Assembly (NCBI GenBank): GCA_023435725.1
Contig: JAEYRD010000003.1
Coordinates: 1-64,000 of the forward strand
Reading direction: 5' to 3'
Source of the DNA: Pseudomonadota bacterium
GTDB lineage: Bacteria > Pseudomonadota > Alphaproteobacteria > Rhizobiales > Xanthobacteraceae
DNA: 64,000 bases
Each line of letters opens with the position of its first letter. Position 1 is the first letter of the stretch. The notes under the pieces were generated by a model, which worked only from the letters and a program-made list of their open reading frames with translations, searched no databases and had not been told where the DNA came from. Position numbers and translations under genes: made by a program. Of the stretch, positions 14,773 to 23,456 are shown in pieces.

Positions 14773-16773
14773 ATGATCGCCGTGGCGCTATGGTCAGTGG
14801 CGGCCCTGCTGGCGCTTGCGCCTGCGGGAGTCGTGCTGTCGACGCGCCCGCGCGGCTCGATCATCCTTTACGGCGGATGCCTGATCGCCACATCGACGCT
14901 ATGTGTCACGGCGCTGTCCGATCTGCTCTATTTCCCGCATCTGACGCCGAGCGCGACACTGCCGATCGGCCTGCCTTGGCTCGGTGCCCATTTCCGGCTC
15001 GATGCGCTGTCCGCCTTCTTCCTCGTCGTCGTCAATCTCGGCGGCGCCGCTGCAAGTCTGTTCGCACTCGGCTACGGCCAGCACGAGAGCTCCCCCGGCC
15101 GCGTGCTGCCGTTCTATCCTGCCTATCTCGCAGCGATGAACGTCGTCGTGCTGGCAAACGATGCCTTCAGCTTCCTGGTCGCCTGGGAATTCATGTCGCT
15201 GACCTCGTGGGCGATGGTGGTGTCGCATCACCGGGAGGAGGGGAATGTCCAGGCCGGCTATGTCTATCTTCTGATGGCAAGTTTCGGCACGCTGGCGCTG
15301 CTGCTCGCCTTCGGCCTGCTCGCGAGCGGCGCCGGTTACGATTTCGATACGATCCGGGCCTCGCATCCTTCCGCTGCGCTGACCGGCACGGTGGTGATCC
15401 TCGTGCTGCTGGGCGCCGGCTCCAAGGCTGGCCTGGTGCCGCTGCACGCTTGGCTGCCGCTCGCCCATCCCGCCGCGCCCAGCCACGTCTCCGGCCTGAT
15501 GAGCGGCGTCATGACCAAGGTCGCCGTCTACGGCTTCGTGCGTATCGTCTTCGATCTTCTGCCCGAACCGGTGTGGTGGTGGAGCGTGGTGGTGCTCCTG
15601 GTCGGCGGCCCGACCGCGACGCTGGGTGTGCTCTATGCGCTCATGCAGCGCGACATCAAGCGCGTGCTCGCCTATTCGACCATCGAGAACATCGGCATCA
15701 TCTTCACCGGCCTCGGGCTGGCGCTCGCCTTCAAGGCGCAGGGGCTCGATTGGGTGGCCGCGCTCGCCTTCACTGCGGCGCTGCTGCATGTCTTCAACCA
15801 CGCGCTGTTCAAGAGCCTGTTGTTCTTCGGCGCCGGCGCGGTGCTGGAAGTCACCGGCGAGCGCGACATGGAGAAGCTCGGCGGCCTGATTCATCGCATG
15901 CCGAAGACGGCGTTCGCGATGCTGGTCGGCTGCGTCGCGATCTCGGCACTGCCGCCGTTCAACGGCTTCGTTTCGGAATGGCTGACCTTCCAGGCCATCC
16001 TGCTCTCACCGCAACTGCCGAACTGGGGATTGAAGCTGATCATCCCGGCGGTCGGCGGACTGCTGGCGCTCGCGGCTGCCTTCGCCGCGGCGTGCTTCGT
16101 CAAACTCTACGGCATCAGTTTCCTCGGCCGTCCCCGTTCGGATGTCGCCGCATCCGCGCACGAGACGGATCGCTTCTCGCTCGCCGCGATGTTCGCGCTG
16201 GCCGCTCTCTGCCTCGTCGCCGGCATCGTGCCAGGCCTCTTCATCGACGCGCTCGCGCCGGTGAGCAAGGCCATGGTCGGCAACGTCATGCCGCACCAGA
16301 CCGGACTGGAGTGGCTGACCATCGTGCCGATCGCGGAGAGCCGCAGCTCCTATAACGGTCTCCTGGTGTTTCTGTTCGCGGCGCTCAGCGGCATGGCCGC
16401 AGCCTCCGCCATTCATCGTCTGGCGTCCGATCGTTTGCGTCGCGCACCGGCTTGGGATTGCGGCTATCCGGATCCGAACCCCGCGATCCAGTACTCCGCC
16501 TCCAGCTTCTCGCAGCCGATTCGCCGCGTGTTCGGCAGCGTGATCTTCGCTGCGCACGAGGTCGGCGAGATGCCGCCGCCCTTGTCGCCCGCGCCGGCCC
16601 GGTTCACCGTCGACATGCGCGACCCGATCTGGGACGCGCTCTACGCGCCGATCGCCAAGGTGATCGGCGTTGCGACCGAGCGCATCAATATGCTGCAATT
16701 CCTCACCATCCGCCGCTATCTGACGCTGGTCTTCGCCGCGTTGATCGTGCTCCTTCTGGTGGTGGCGCTATGA
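14773..16773 (+). CDS. hyfB: Hydrogenase-4 subunit B-like proton-translocating membrane protein (HyfB)
   Basis: The 666-residue protein belongs to the Mrp antiporter/NuoL family with about 16 membrane helices. Family segments include AWEFMSLTSWAMVVSHH, LVPLHAWLPLAHPAAPSHVS and MQRDIKRVLAYSTIENIGI. The C terminus (WDCGYPDPNPAIQYSASSFS) is characteristic of HyfB/HycC. It would pump ions across the inner membrane, driven by the peripheral redox subunits. Its stop overlaps the next start by 4 bases (ATGA). It is the first structural gene of the operon. Confidence 0.9.
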   Translation: MIAVALWSVAALLALAPAGVVLSTRPRGSIILYGGCLIATSTLCVTALSDLLYFPHLTPSATLPIGLPWLGAHFRLDALSAFFLVVVNLGGAAASLFALGYGQHESSPGRVLPFYPAYLAAMNVVVLANDAFSFLVAWEFMSLTSWAMVVSHHREEGNVQAGYVYLLMASFGTLALLLAFGLLASGAGYDFDTIRASHPSAALTGTVVILVLLGAGSKAGLVPLHAWLPLAHPAAPSHVSGLMSGVMTKVAVYGFVRIVFDLLPEPVWWWSVVVLLVGGPTATLGVLYALMQRDIKRVLAYSTIENIGIIFTGLGLALAFKAQGLDWVAALAFTAALLHVFNHALFKSLLFFGAGAVLEVTGERDMEKLGGLIHRMPKTAFAMLVGCVAISALPPFNGFVSEWLTFQAILLSPQLPNWGLKLIIPAVGGLLALAAAFAAACFVKLYGISFLGRPRSDVAASAHETDRFSLAAMFALAALCLVAGIVPGLFIDALAPVSKAMVGNVMPHQTGLEWLTIVPIAESRSSYNGLLVFLFAALSGMAAASAIHRLASDRLRRAPAWDCGYPDPNPAIQYSASSFSQPIRRVFGSVIFAAHEVGEMPPPLSPAPARFTVDMRDPIWDALYAPIAKVIGVATERINMLQFLTIRRYLTLVFAALIVLLLVVAL

Positions 16774-17726
16774 CCGCGCTTCGCGACATCCTCTCGCAGG
16801 GCGTCCAGATGTGCCTCGTGCTGCTGCTTGCGCCATTGCTCACCGGCTTCGTTCGCAAGGTGAAGGCGCGGCTGTTGCGTCGGCGCGGTCCGCCGCTCCT
16901 GCAGCCCTACCGCGATCTCATCCGCCTGATGCGCAAGGACGTCGTGCTGGCGGACAACGCATCCTGGCTGTTCCGCGTCATTCCCTATCTGATGTTCGCA
17001 GGCACCTGGGTCGCGGCCTCGCTGGTGCCGACCTTCGGCAACGGACTCCTGTTCTCCTGGACCGCCGACCTCATCGCCATCATCGCACTGCTCGGCAGCG
17101 CGCGTTTCTTCCAGGCGCTGGCCGGCATGGATGTCGGCACCGCCTTCGGCGGCATCGGCTCCAGTCGCGAGGTGATGATCGCCTCGCTCGCCGAGCCTGC
17201 GATGCTGATCACCGTCTTCTCCGTCGCGATGATCGCGGGCTCGACCCAGCTCTCCTACGTCGCCGAATTCATGGGCTCGGACGCGGTCGGCCTGCGCGTG
17301 TCGCTTGGCATGGCCTTCGTCGCGCTGACCATCGTGGCGCTGGCGGAGAATGCCCGCATCCCCGTCGACAATCCGGCCACCCATCTCGAACTCACCATGG
17401 TGCACGAGGCCATGGTCCTGGAGTATTCCGGGCGGCATCTCGCGCTGGTCGACCTGTCGTCGCAGCTCAAGCTCCTGCTCTATGTTTCCCTGATCGCCTG
17501 CGTGTTCCTGCCCTGGGGCACGGCGACAGCGGATGCAGGCGTTGCGAGGCTGGGCCTTGGTGCGCTGCTCTATCTCGGCAAGCTCGCGGTCCTCGGCTTC
17601 CTGCTTGCCGTCTTCGAGACGTCGATCGCCAAGATGCGGGTATTCAGGATCCCCGAGTTCCTGGGCGCGGCGCTGATGTTGGCGCTGCTGGCCACCCTGT
17701 TGCGTTTCGTGTCCGGGAGCCTCTAG
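16770..17726 (+). CDS. hyfC: Hydrogenase-4 subunit C-like / NuoH-family membrane protein (HyfC)
   Basis: The 318-residue protein is a NuoH/HycD homologue with about eight membrane helices. It contains GPPLLQPYRDLIRLMRKD near residues 41-58 and ENARIPVDNPATHLELTMVHEAM, where the conserved acidic residues lie in the cytoplasmic loops that couple the redox module to the membrane arm. The correct start overlaps the stop of hyfB; an in-frame extension upstream lies inside hyfB in another frame and is not real. The next gene starts 2 bases after its stop. Confidence 0.9.
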   Translation: MTALRDILSQGVQMCLVLLLAPLLTGFVRKVKARLLRRRGPPLLQPYRDLIRLMRKDVVLADNASWLFRVIPYLMFAGTWVAASLVPTFGNGLLFSWTADLIAIIALLGSARFFQALAGMDVGTAFGGIGSSREVMIASLAEPAMLITVFSVAMIAGSTQLSYVAEFMGSDAVGLRVSLGMAFVALTIVALAENARIPVDNPATHLELTMVHEAMVLEYSGRHLALVDLSSQLKLLLYVSLIACVFLPWGTATADAGVARLGLGALLYLGKLAVLGFLLAVFETSIAKMRVFRIPEFLGAALMLALLATLLRFVSGSL

Positions 17727-17728
17727 CG

Positions 17729-18391
17729 ATGAGCAGCCTGCAATTCGACATCGCCCATCTGCTCGCCGGTTGCCTCGTGCTGGCGAGTTTCATGATGCTC
17801 TATCAGGACCGGCTCTATGCGCTGCTCAACGTCTATGCGCTGCACGCCAGCGTGCTGGCGCTGTCGGTCGCCTGGCAGGCCTATGTGCAGCACGCGCCGC
17901 ATCTCTACGTCACGGCGCTGATCGCACTGGTCTTCAAGGCCATCATCATCCCGGTGGCGCTGCACCGGATCATCAAGAGGCTCGGCATTCACCGCGAGAT
18001 CGAGAACGTGATCGGCATCGGGCTGACCATGATGGCCGGCATCGGCCTCGTCGCGCTGTCGATGGTGGTGATGTTGCGGGTGACGCCGGGTGCCGATGCA
18101 CTGGCGCGCGAGGACCTTGCCTTCGCGCTGTCGGTGGTGCTGCTGGGGCTCCTGATCATGGTGACGCGACGCAACGCCGTGAGCCAGGTGGTCGGCTTCA
18201 TGTCGCTGGAGAACGGGCTGGTGCTGGCGGCAACCGGCGCCAAGGGCATGCCGCTGGTGGTCGAGATCAGCGTCGCCTTCTCGGTGCTGATCGCCTTCAT
18301 CGTGATCGGCATTTTCCTGTTCCGCATCCGCGAGCGTTTTGACAGCGTGGATGTGCAGGCGCTCGATCGCTTCAGGGGAGAGCGGCGATGA
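17729..18391 (+). CDS. hyfE: Hydrogenase-4 component E-like membrane protein (HyfE)
   Basis: The 220-residue protein has about six or seven membrane helices and the HyfE pattern, with a NuoK-like C-terminal half (SQVVGFMSLENGLVLAATGA). It starts MSSLQFDIAHLLAG two bases after hyfC and its stop overlaps the start of hyfF by 4 bases. It would be a small antiporter-like ion channel subunit between the larger ones. Nothing about it is unusual. Confidence 0.88.
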   Translation: MSSLQFDIAHLLAGCLVLASFMMLYQDRLYALLNVYALHASVLALSVAWQAYVQHAPHLYVTALIALVFKAIIIPVALHRIIKRLGIHREIENVIGIGLTMMAGIGLVALSMVVMLRVTPGADALAREDLAFALSVVLLGLLIMVTRRNAVSQVVGFMSLENGLVLAATGAKGMPLVVEISVAFSVLIAFIVIGIFLFRIRERFDSVDVQALDRFRGERR

Positions 18392-19827
18392 CGATCGACG
18401 CGCTCGGTGCGATCCTGCTGATCCCGGCCATCTCGGCCGTGCTGCTCGCGATCCTGCCCGGCTACCTGCTGACGGCGAAGCTCAACGTCGTTGCGGCGCT
18501 CGCGACCTTCCTCACCTCGCTGTTGCTGTTCGTGATCGAGCCGACGTCGGGGCAATATCTGCTGCTCGACGACCTCAACAAGGTCTTCATCGTGCTGACG
18601 ACCTTCGTCGGCTTCACCACATCGGTGTTCAGCGCGAGCTACATCCACCACGAGATCGAGATCGGGCGGCTGACGCCGGCCTTCCTGCGGTTCTATCACG
18701 CGATGTACCAGGTGCTGATGTTCGCGATGAACCTCGCGCTCGTCGCCAACAATATCGGCCTGATGTGGGTCGCGGTCGAGATGGCGACGTTGACGACCGT
18801 GCTGATGGTCGGCATCTACCGCACCCATGAGGCGCTGGAAGCCGCCTGGAAATATTTCATCCTCGGTAGCGTCGGCATCGCGCTCGCGCTGTTCGGCACG
18901 ATCCTGGTCTATATGGCGGCGCGCCCTGTAGTGGGCGAGGGGATGGACGGCATGGTGTGGACGGTGCTGGTGAAGCACGCCGCACAGTTCGACCCGGCGT
19001 TGCTCAACGTCGCCTTCGTCTTCCTCCTGCTCGGCTACGGCACCAAGGTCGGCCTCGCGCCGCTGCACGCCTGGCTGCCGGATGCGCATGCCGAGGGCCC
19101 GACGCCGATCTCGGCGGTGCTGTCCGGCCTGTTGCTCAATGTCGCGCTCTATGCGCTCCTGCGCTTCAAGATGATGCTCGCGGTCAACTCCGCGGCGATC
19201 ACGCCGGGTCCGCTGATGGTGACCATGGGCCTGATATCGGTGATCTTCGCTTCGCTGATGCTGTACCGGCGTCGCGACATCAAGCGGATGTTCGCCTATT
19301 CCTCGATCGAGCATATGGGCATCATCGTCTTCGCCTTCGGCATGGGCGGACCGCTGGCGAATTTCGCAGGGCTGTTGCACATGACCATGCATTCGCTGAC
19401 CAAGTCGGCCATCTTCTTCGCGGTGGGCCATATCGCTCAGGTCAAGGGCACACAGAAGATCGCCGATATCGGCGGGCTCACCGCGACCAACCCCGCGCTC
19501 GGCTGGGGCCTGATGCTCGGCGTCATCGCCATCGTCGGGCTGCCACCGCTCGGCATCTTTATGAGCGAGTTTCTGGTGGTGAGCTCGACCTTCGCCCGCG
19601 CGCCCTGGCTGACGGTGATTCTGGTGCTCGGCATCATCATCGCGCTCGGCGGGCTTTTCTTGCGGATCGGCCCGGTGATGTTCGGCGAGCCCAAGGGCAA
19701 GACCGCGCCTGCGGAAGCATCCTACGTGCCGATGTTCACGCATCTGGGATTGGTGCTGATGGCCGGCATCTATCTGCCGCCGGTGCTGGTCACCAGTTTC
19801 CAGAATGTCGCGAAGCTCCTGGGGTAG
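18388..19827 (+). CDS. hyfF: Hydrogenase-4 subunit F-like proton-translocating membrane protein (HyfF)
   Basis: The 479-residue protein is a second Mrp/NuoM-type antiporter-like subunit with about 14 helices. It contains VAVEMATLTTVLMVGIYRTH, TKVGLAPLHAWLPDAHAEGP and RRRDIKRMFAYSSIEHMGI. With HyfB it gives the complex two large ion-pumping subunits. Its stop is 3 bases before the hyfG start. The charged Glu in the first motif and the Lys residues in the helices look intact, so pumping ability is probably kept. Confidence 0.9.
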   Translation: MTIDALGAILLIPAISAVLLAILPGYLLTAKLNVVAALATFLTSLLLFVIEPTSGQYLLLDDLNKVFIVLTTFVGFTTSVFSASYIHHEIEIGRLTPAFLRFYHAMYQVLMFAMNLALVANNIGLMWVAVEMATLTTVLMVGIYRTHEALEAAWKYFILGSVGIALALFGTILVYMAARPVVGEGMDGMVWTVLVKHAAQFDPALLNVAFVFLLLGYGTKVGLAPLHAWLPDAHAEGPTPISAVLSGLLLNVALYALLRFKMMLAVNSAAITPGPLMVTMGLISVIFASLMLYRRRDIKRMFAYSSIEHMGIIVFAFGMGGPLANFAGLLHMTMHSLTKSAIFFAVGHIAQVKGTQKIADIGGLTATNPALGWGLMLGVIAIVGLPPLGIFMSEFLVVSSTFARAPWLTVILVLGIIIALGGLFLRIGPVMFGEPKGKTAPAEASYVPMFTHLGLVLMAGIYLPPVLVTSFQNVAKLLG

Positions 19828-19830
19828 GCG

Positions 19831-21345
19831 ATGGGCATCCTCGACAGCATCCCCCATGTTCCTGCAGAGTTGCCGCACCGTCCCTGGCCGCGCGCGGTCG
19901 TGACGGAGGCGGGTTGGCAGGCTGCGATCGATCGGCTGGTCGAGGGAGGCCTCACACTCCTTGGCTTCTGGGGCGAGCCGGCCGCGGTGCATATGGCGAT
20001 GCTCGATGGCGCCTCGGCCGATATCGCGGTCGTCACCTACGAATGTACAGCCGGCACATTTCCAAGCGTCGCCAGCCGTCATCCGCCGGCGCTTCGGCTG
20101 GAGCGGACCATCCATGATCTGTTCGGGCTTGTCCCGGTTGACGCTGACGACCTGCGGCCATGGCTCGATCACTATGCCTGGGGCAAACCCTATCCGCTCT
20201 CGGGCCGCAACGCATCGCGCGACGTGCGGCCATACCAGTTCCTGCCGGCCGAGGGCGAGGCGTTGCACCAGGTTGCGGTCGGCCCCGTTCATGCCGGGAT
20301 CATCGAGCCCGGTCATTTCCGCTTCACCGCCAATGGCGAGCATGTGGTGCGGCTGGAGCAGTGGCTTGGCTACACCCACAAGGGCATCGAGTCGCTGATG
20401 CAGGGCGCGAGCCTCGAGGCTGCGGCAAAGCTCGCCAACCGGACCTCCGGCGACAGCGCCGTCGCCTATGCCTTCGCCTTTGCCGGTGCCGCGGAAGCGG
20501 CGCTGCAGATCGAGGTGCCGAGGCAAGCGACCCTTTTGCGGGCGCTGATGGCGGAGCTGGAGCGGCTCGCCAATCATTTGGGCGATATCGGCGCCATCTG
20601 CAACGACGCTTCGTTCGCGCTGATGCATGCCCAGACCGGCATTCTGCGTGAGCGCTGCTTGCGCGCTGCGAATGTCGCGTTCGGCCATCGCCTGATGATG
20701 GACGTCATCGTGCCCGGTGGCGTGACGCGCGGCATCGCGCCGGACGGTGTTTCTGCGCTACGCGCGCTGCTCGCGGAGCTACGAAAGGTCTTTCCGCGCT
20801 TGATCGAGCTCTATGACAACACGGCGTCCCTGCAGGACCGCACCGTCACCACGGGCATCGTGAAGGCGGAGTATGCGCGCCAGTTTGGCGCCGGCGGTTA
20901 TGTCGGCCGCGCCTCGGGCCGCGATTTCGATGCGCGGCGGGCGATTGCCTACATGCCTTACGATTCATTGTCGTTCGAGGTGCCGGTCCTACAGGCTGGT
21001 GACGTGAACGCCCGGGTCTGGATCCGAATCCGCGAGGTCGAGCAGAGCGTCGAGTTGATCGAGCAGATCCTCCATCAACTCGGGCCGGGAGGGCTCGAAA
21101 CTGCGCTGCCTCCCAGGATCAGCCGCGGCGCCTGCGAAGGCATGGCGCTGACCGAGGCCTTCCGCGGCGACGTTCTGGTGTGGCTGCGGCTCGATGGCGA
21201 GTTGCGCGTCGAACGCTGCCACCTGCGCGACGCGTCGTGGTTCCAGTGGCCGCTGCTGGAAACCGCGATCGAGGGCAACATCATTGCCGACTTCCCGCTC
21301 TGCAACAAGTCGTTCAACTGTTCCTATTCAGGCGTGGACCTCTAA
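19831..21345 (+). CDS. hyfG: Hydrogenase-4 large-subunit homologue lacking nickel ligands (Ehr type)
   Basis: This 504-residue protein is a fusion of a NuoC-like domain (about 1-135) and a NuoD/[NiFe] large-subunit domain. In active group 4 hydrogenases the nickel is held by RxCGxCxxxH and by a C-terminal DPCxxC. Here the first site reads RTSGDSAVAY (204-213), so both cysteines are serine and the histidine is tyrosine. The C terminus reads DFPLCNKSFNCSYSGVDL, with no CxxC. The protein therefore cannot hold a normal NiFe centre, as in the energy-converting-hydrogenase-related (Ehr) complexes. There is also no maturation gene or C-terminal peptide to cleave. Its present reaction is unknown; it may bind a quinone or relay conformational change like NuoD. 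Confidence 0.88.
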   Translation: MGILDSIPHVPAELPHRPWPRAVVTEAGWQAAIDRLVEGGLTLLGFWGEPAAVHMAMLDGASADIAVVTYECTAGTFPSVASRHPPALRLERTIHDLFGLVPVDADDLRPWLDHYAWGKPYPLSGRNASRDVRPYQFLPAEGEALHQVAVGPVHAGIIEPGHFRFTANGEHVVRLEQWLGYTHKGIESLMQGASLEAAAKLANRTSGDSAVAYAFAFAGAAEAALQIEVPRQATLLRALMAELERLANHLGDIGAICNDASFALMHAQTGILRERCLRAANVAFGHRLMMDVIVPGGVTRGIAPDGVSALRALLAELRKVFPRLIELYDNTASLQDRTVTTGIVKAEYARQFGAGGYVGRASGRDFDARRAIAYMPYDSLSFEVPVLQAGDVNARVWIRIREVEQSVELIEQILHQLGPGGLETALPPRISRGACEGMALTEAFRGDVLVWLRLDGELRVERCHLRDASWFQWPLLETAIEGNIIADFPLCNKSFNCSYSGVDL

Positions 21346-21348
21346 GCC

Positions 21349-21873
21349 GTGCGCAAGACCCTGCTCGAAAGCCTCACCCATGGTTCGCTGACGGAGCCTG
21401 CGCCGGCGCCGGACGATTCTGCGCTGGAGGAGCTTGCAACGAAAGTCGACCGCGCCGCCCAGGCCAGGCTTGGACGTTCTCTTGCCATTCGCGAGGTCGA
21501 TGCCGGGTCCTGCAACGGCTGCGAACTGGAGATCCACGCGCTGTCGAACGCCTTCTACGACATCGAACGCTTCGGCCTGCGCTTCGTCGCCTCGCCGCGC
21601 CATGCCGATGTGCTGCTGGTCACGGGTCCCGTGACGAGGAACATGCGGCAGGCGCTGGAGCGGACCTACAACGCGACGCCCGATCCGAAATGGGTCGTCG
21701 CGGTCGGCGGCTGCGCGATCGATGGCGGCATTTTCAGAGGCAGCTATGCCTGCGTCGGCGGCGTATCCGAGACCGTTCCGGTGGATTTGCACATCAAGGG
21801 CTGCCCGCCGTCGCCGACGGACTTGTTGAGGGGCCTGCTCGCGCTGCTCGAGCATGTCAGCGGAGAGGGGTGA
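21349..21873 (+). CDS. hyfI: Hydrogenase-4 small-subunit / NuoB-like iron-sulfur protein (HyfI)
   Basis: The 174-residue protein is a NuoB-family subunit. All four ligands of the proximal [4Fe-4S] cluster are present: Cys55 and Cys58 in GSCNGCE, Cys122 in VGGCAIDGG and Cys152 in KGCPPSP. It starts with GTG, 3 bases after hyfG. It is the last gene of the operon; no NuoI/HyfH-like ferredoxin subunit follows, so this is the only iron-sulfur site in the encoded set. An extended N-terminal region of about 45 residues precedes the conserved domain. Confidence 0.88.
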   Translation: MRKTLLESLTHGSLTEPAPAPDDSALEELATKVDRAAQARLGRSLAIREVDAGSCNGCELEIHALSNAFYDIERFGLRFVASPRHADVLLVTGPVTRNMRQALERTYNATPDPKWVVAVGGCAIDGGIFRGSYACVGGVSETVPVDLHIKGCPPSPTDLLRGLLALLEHVSGEG

Positions 21874-21959
21874 GCTGCATCCACACATCCCGTCATTGCC
21901 GAGTTTGTTGAAGCCGCTCGCCACATCCTCTCTTTCATCGCGCCGGGCAGACCAGCGCC

Positions 21960-23243
21960 TCAATCCACCAGGACCACCCTGATGTCGTTGACGTTCGTCA
22001 GCGTCGGGCCCGGCAGCAGCAGATCGCCGGTCGCCTCGAAGAATGCCGTCGCGTCGTTGTTGTCGAGATAGGCCTGCGGCTGAAGCCCCTGCGCCTTCAT
22101 CTTTGCGAATGTTGCCGCGTCGATCAGCGCGCCGGCGGGGTCGGTGGGATTGCCGGCGCCGCCGTCGGCGCCGTCGGTGTCGCCGGCAAGGGCGGCGATG
22201 CCTGCCGTGTCCTTCAACAGGCTGGCGAGCGCCAGTGCATATTCCTGGTTCGGGCCGCCGCGGCCATTGCCGCGCACGGTGACGGTGAGCTCGCCGCCGG
22301 AGAGGATTGCGACGCGCCTGCCTTGCGCGCGCGCCTGGAGCGCCAGCCTGGCGTGATCGGCCGCGACCTCGCGGGCCTCGCCCTCGAGATCGGCGCCGAG
22401 ATCGATCGTCTCGTAACCGGCGTCCTTGGCGAGCTTCACGGCGGCGTCGAGCGATTGCTTGGGACGTGCGATCAGTTCGAAATGCGCGCGCGCAAAGGCG
22501 GCGTCGCCGGGCTTGCAGCTCTCGTTGGCGGGATCGTCGAGCGCGCGCCTGACGGCATCGTCGATGTCGAGCCTGTACTTGGCGACGATGGCGCGCGCGT
22601 CCGCAAGCGTGGTCGGATCGGGCACGGTGGGACCGGAAGCGATCGCGGAAGGATCGTCATGCGGCACGTCGGAGATCGCGAGCGTCACGATCTCGGCGGC
22701 CTTCCGCCCCGCGCGCGCCAGCCGTCCGCCCTTGATCCGCGACAGATGTTTTCTGACGATATTCATCTCGCCGATCGGCGCGCCCGAGCGCAGCAGCGCC
22801 TTGTTGACCGCCTGCTTCTGCGCGAAGCTGATGCCCTCGACGGGGGCGATCCAGTTCGCCGAGCCGCCGCCGGTGAGCAGCACCAGGAGAAGATCGTCAG
22901 GGCCGGCCTCGCCAGCCAGCGCGAGTGTGTCGGCCGCGCCCTTCAAGCCGGCTTCATCCGGCACGGGATGGCCGGCCTCGACCACGCGGATGCGGCGCGT
23001 CGGCACGCCGTAGCCATGGCGGGTGGTGGCGATGCCGACCAGCCGCTCCGGCGCGAGCCTGAGCGTGTCGAGATAATGCCGCTCGGCAGCCGCCGCCATC
23101 GCGCCCGCGCCCTTGCCGGCGGCGAGGCAGATGACGCGTCCCCTCGGTGCGGGCCGCAGATGCGGCGCCAGCACCACATCGGGGTGGGCGGCTGCAACGG
23201 CGGCGTCGTAGAGCGCGCGGAGCAGGGGACGTCGGTCGGTCAT
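21960..23243 (-). CDS. Glycerate 2-kinase (MOFRL family)
   Basis: The 427-residue protein matches the GckA/TtuD glycerate kinases, which phosphorylate D-glycerate to 2-phosphoglycerate in glyoxylate and tartrate metabolism. Family segments are VICLAAGKGAGAMAAA near the N terminus, LLVLLTGGGSANW, RKHLSRIKGGRLA and the C-terminal MOFRL domain with SGGELTVTVRGNGRGGPNQE and LAGDTDGADGGAGNPTDPAG. I prefer the ATG at 23243 (MTDRRPLLRALYDAAV) to one 23 codons upstream. It converges with the hydrogenase-4-like operon, and a relic of its 3' end lies on the other side of that operon. Confidence 0.88.
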   Translation of the reverse strand: MTDRRPLLRALYDAAVAAAHPDVVLAPHLRPAPRGRVICLAAGKGAGAMAAAAERHYLDTLRLAPERLVGIATTRHGYGVPTRRIRVVEAGHPVPDEAGLKGAADTLALAGEAGPDDLLLVLLTGGGSANWIAPVEGISFAQKQAVNKALLRSGAPIGEMNIVRKHLSRIKGGRLARAGRKAAEIVTLAISDVPHDDPSAIASGPTVPDPTTLADARAIVAKYRLDIDDAVRRALDDPANESCKPGDAAFARAHFELIARPKQSLDAAVKLAKDAGYETIDLGADLEGEAREVAADHARLALQARAQGRRVAILSGGELTVTVRGNGRGGPNQEYALALASLLKDTAGIAALAGDTDGADGGAGNPTDPAGALIDAATFAKMKAQGLQPQAYLDNNDATAFFEATGDLLLPGPTLTNVNDIRVVLVD

Positions 23244-23402
23244 GACGGAGGCCTTCGGCAGTGTCTTGGGCAAAATCTCGGGCAGGCGAAGCGGCGGCGA
23301 TGAAACCGCCATTCCCTGCCTACCGCATCATGCGCCAAAGCGTAAGCGGGCATTACCATCATTCGATTATGCAATCGCGTGATCATGATCGGCGCGCGAG
23401 CA

Positions 23403-23435
23403 AAAGCCCCCTGCGGCGCTCGCGCAGGGGGCTTT
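23403..23435 (-). terminator. Intrinsic terminator after binding protein 1
   Basis: AAAGCCCCCTGCG and CGCAGGGGGCTTT form a perfect 13-base stem with a 7-base loop, 22 bases beyond the stop of the minus-strand gene at 23457. On that strand the stem ends in a short T run. Confidence 0.8.
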
Positions 23436-23456
23436 CGTCGTCGCGTGTTCGGGCGG

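Noticed and set aside
17989..20688. An 899-codon open frame on the minus strand opposite hyfF and hyfG
   Set aside because: It is antisense to well-conserved genes, has the His/Arg/Asp-rich composition typical of reverse frames in GC-rich DNA, and matches no family I know.
19831..21345. The two cysteines in CNKSFNC at the end of HyfG as a possible nickel site
   Set aside because: They are five residues apart, not CxxC, and the partner site near 204-213 has no cysteine, so a NiFe centre is not supported.
14233..21959. Calling the XRE-hyf segment a genomic island with attachment sites
   Set aside because: There is no integrase, transposase or tRNA target, and the repeat is an old, diverged gene end. 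I report the repeat but not an att site.
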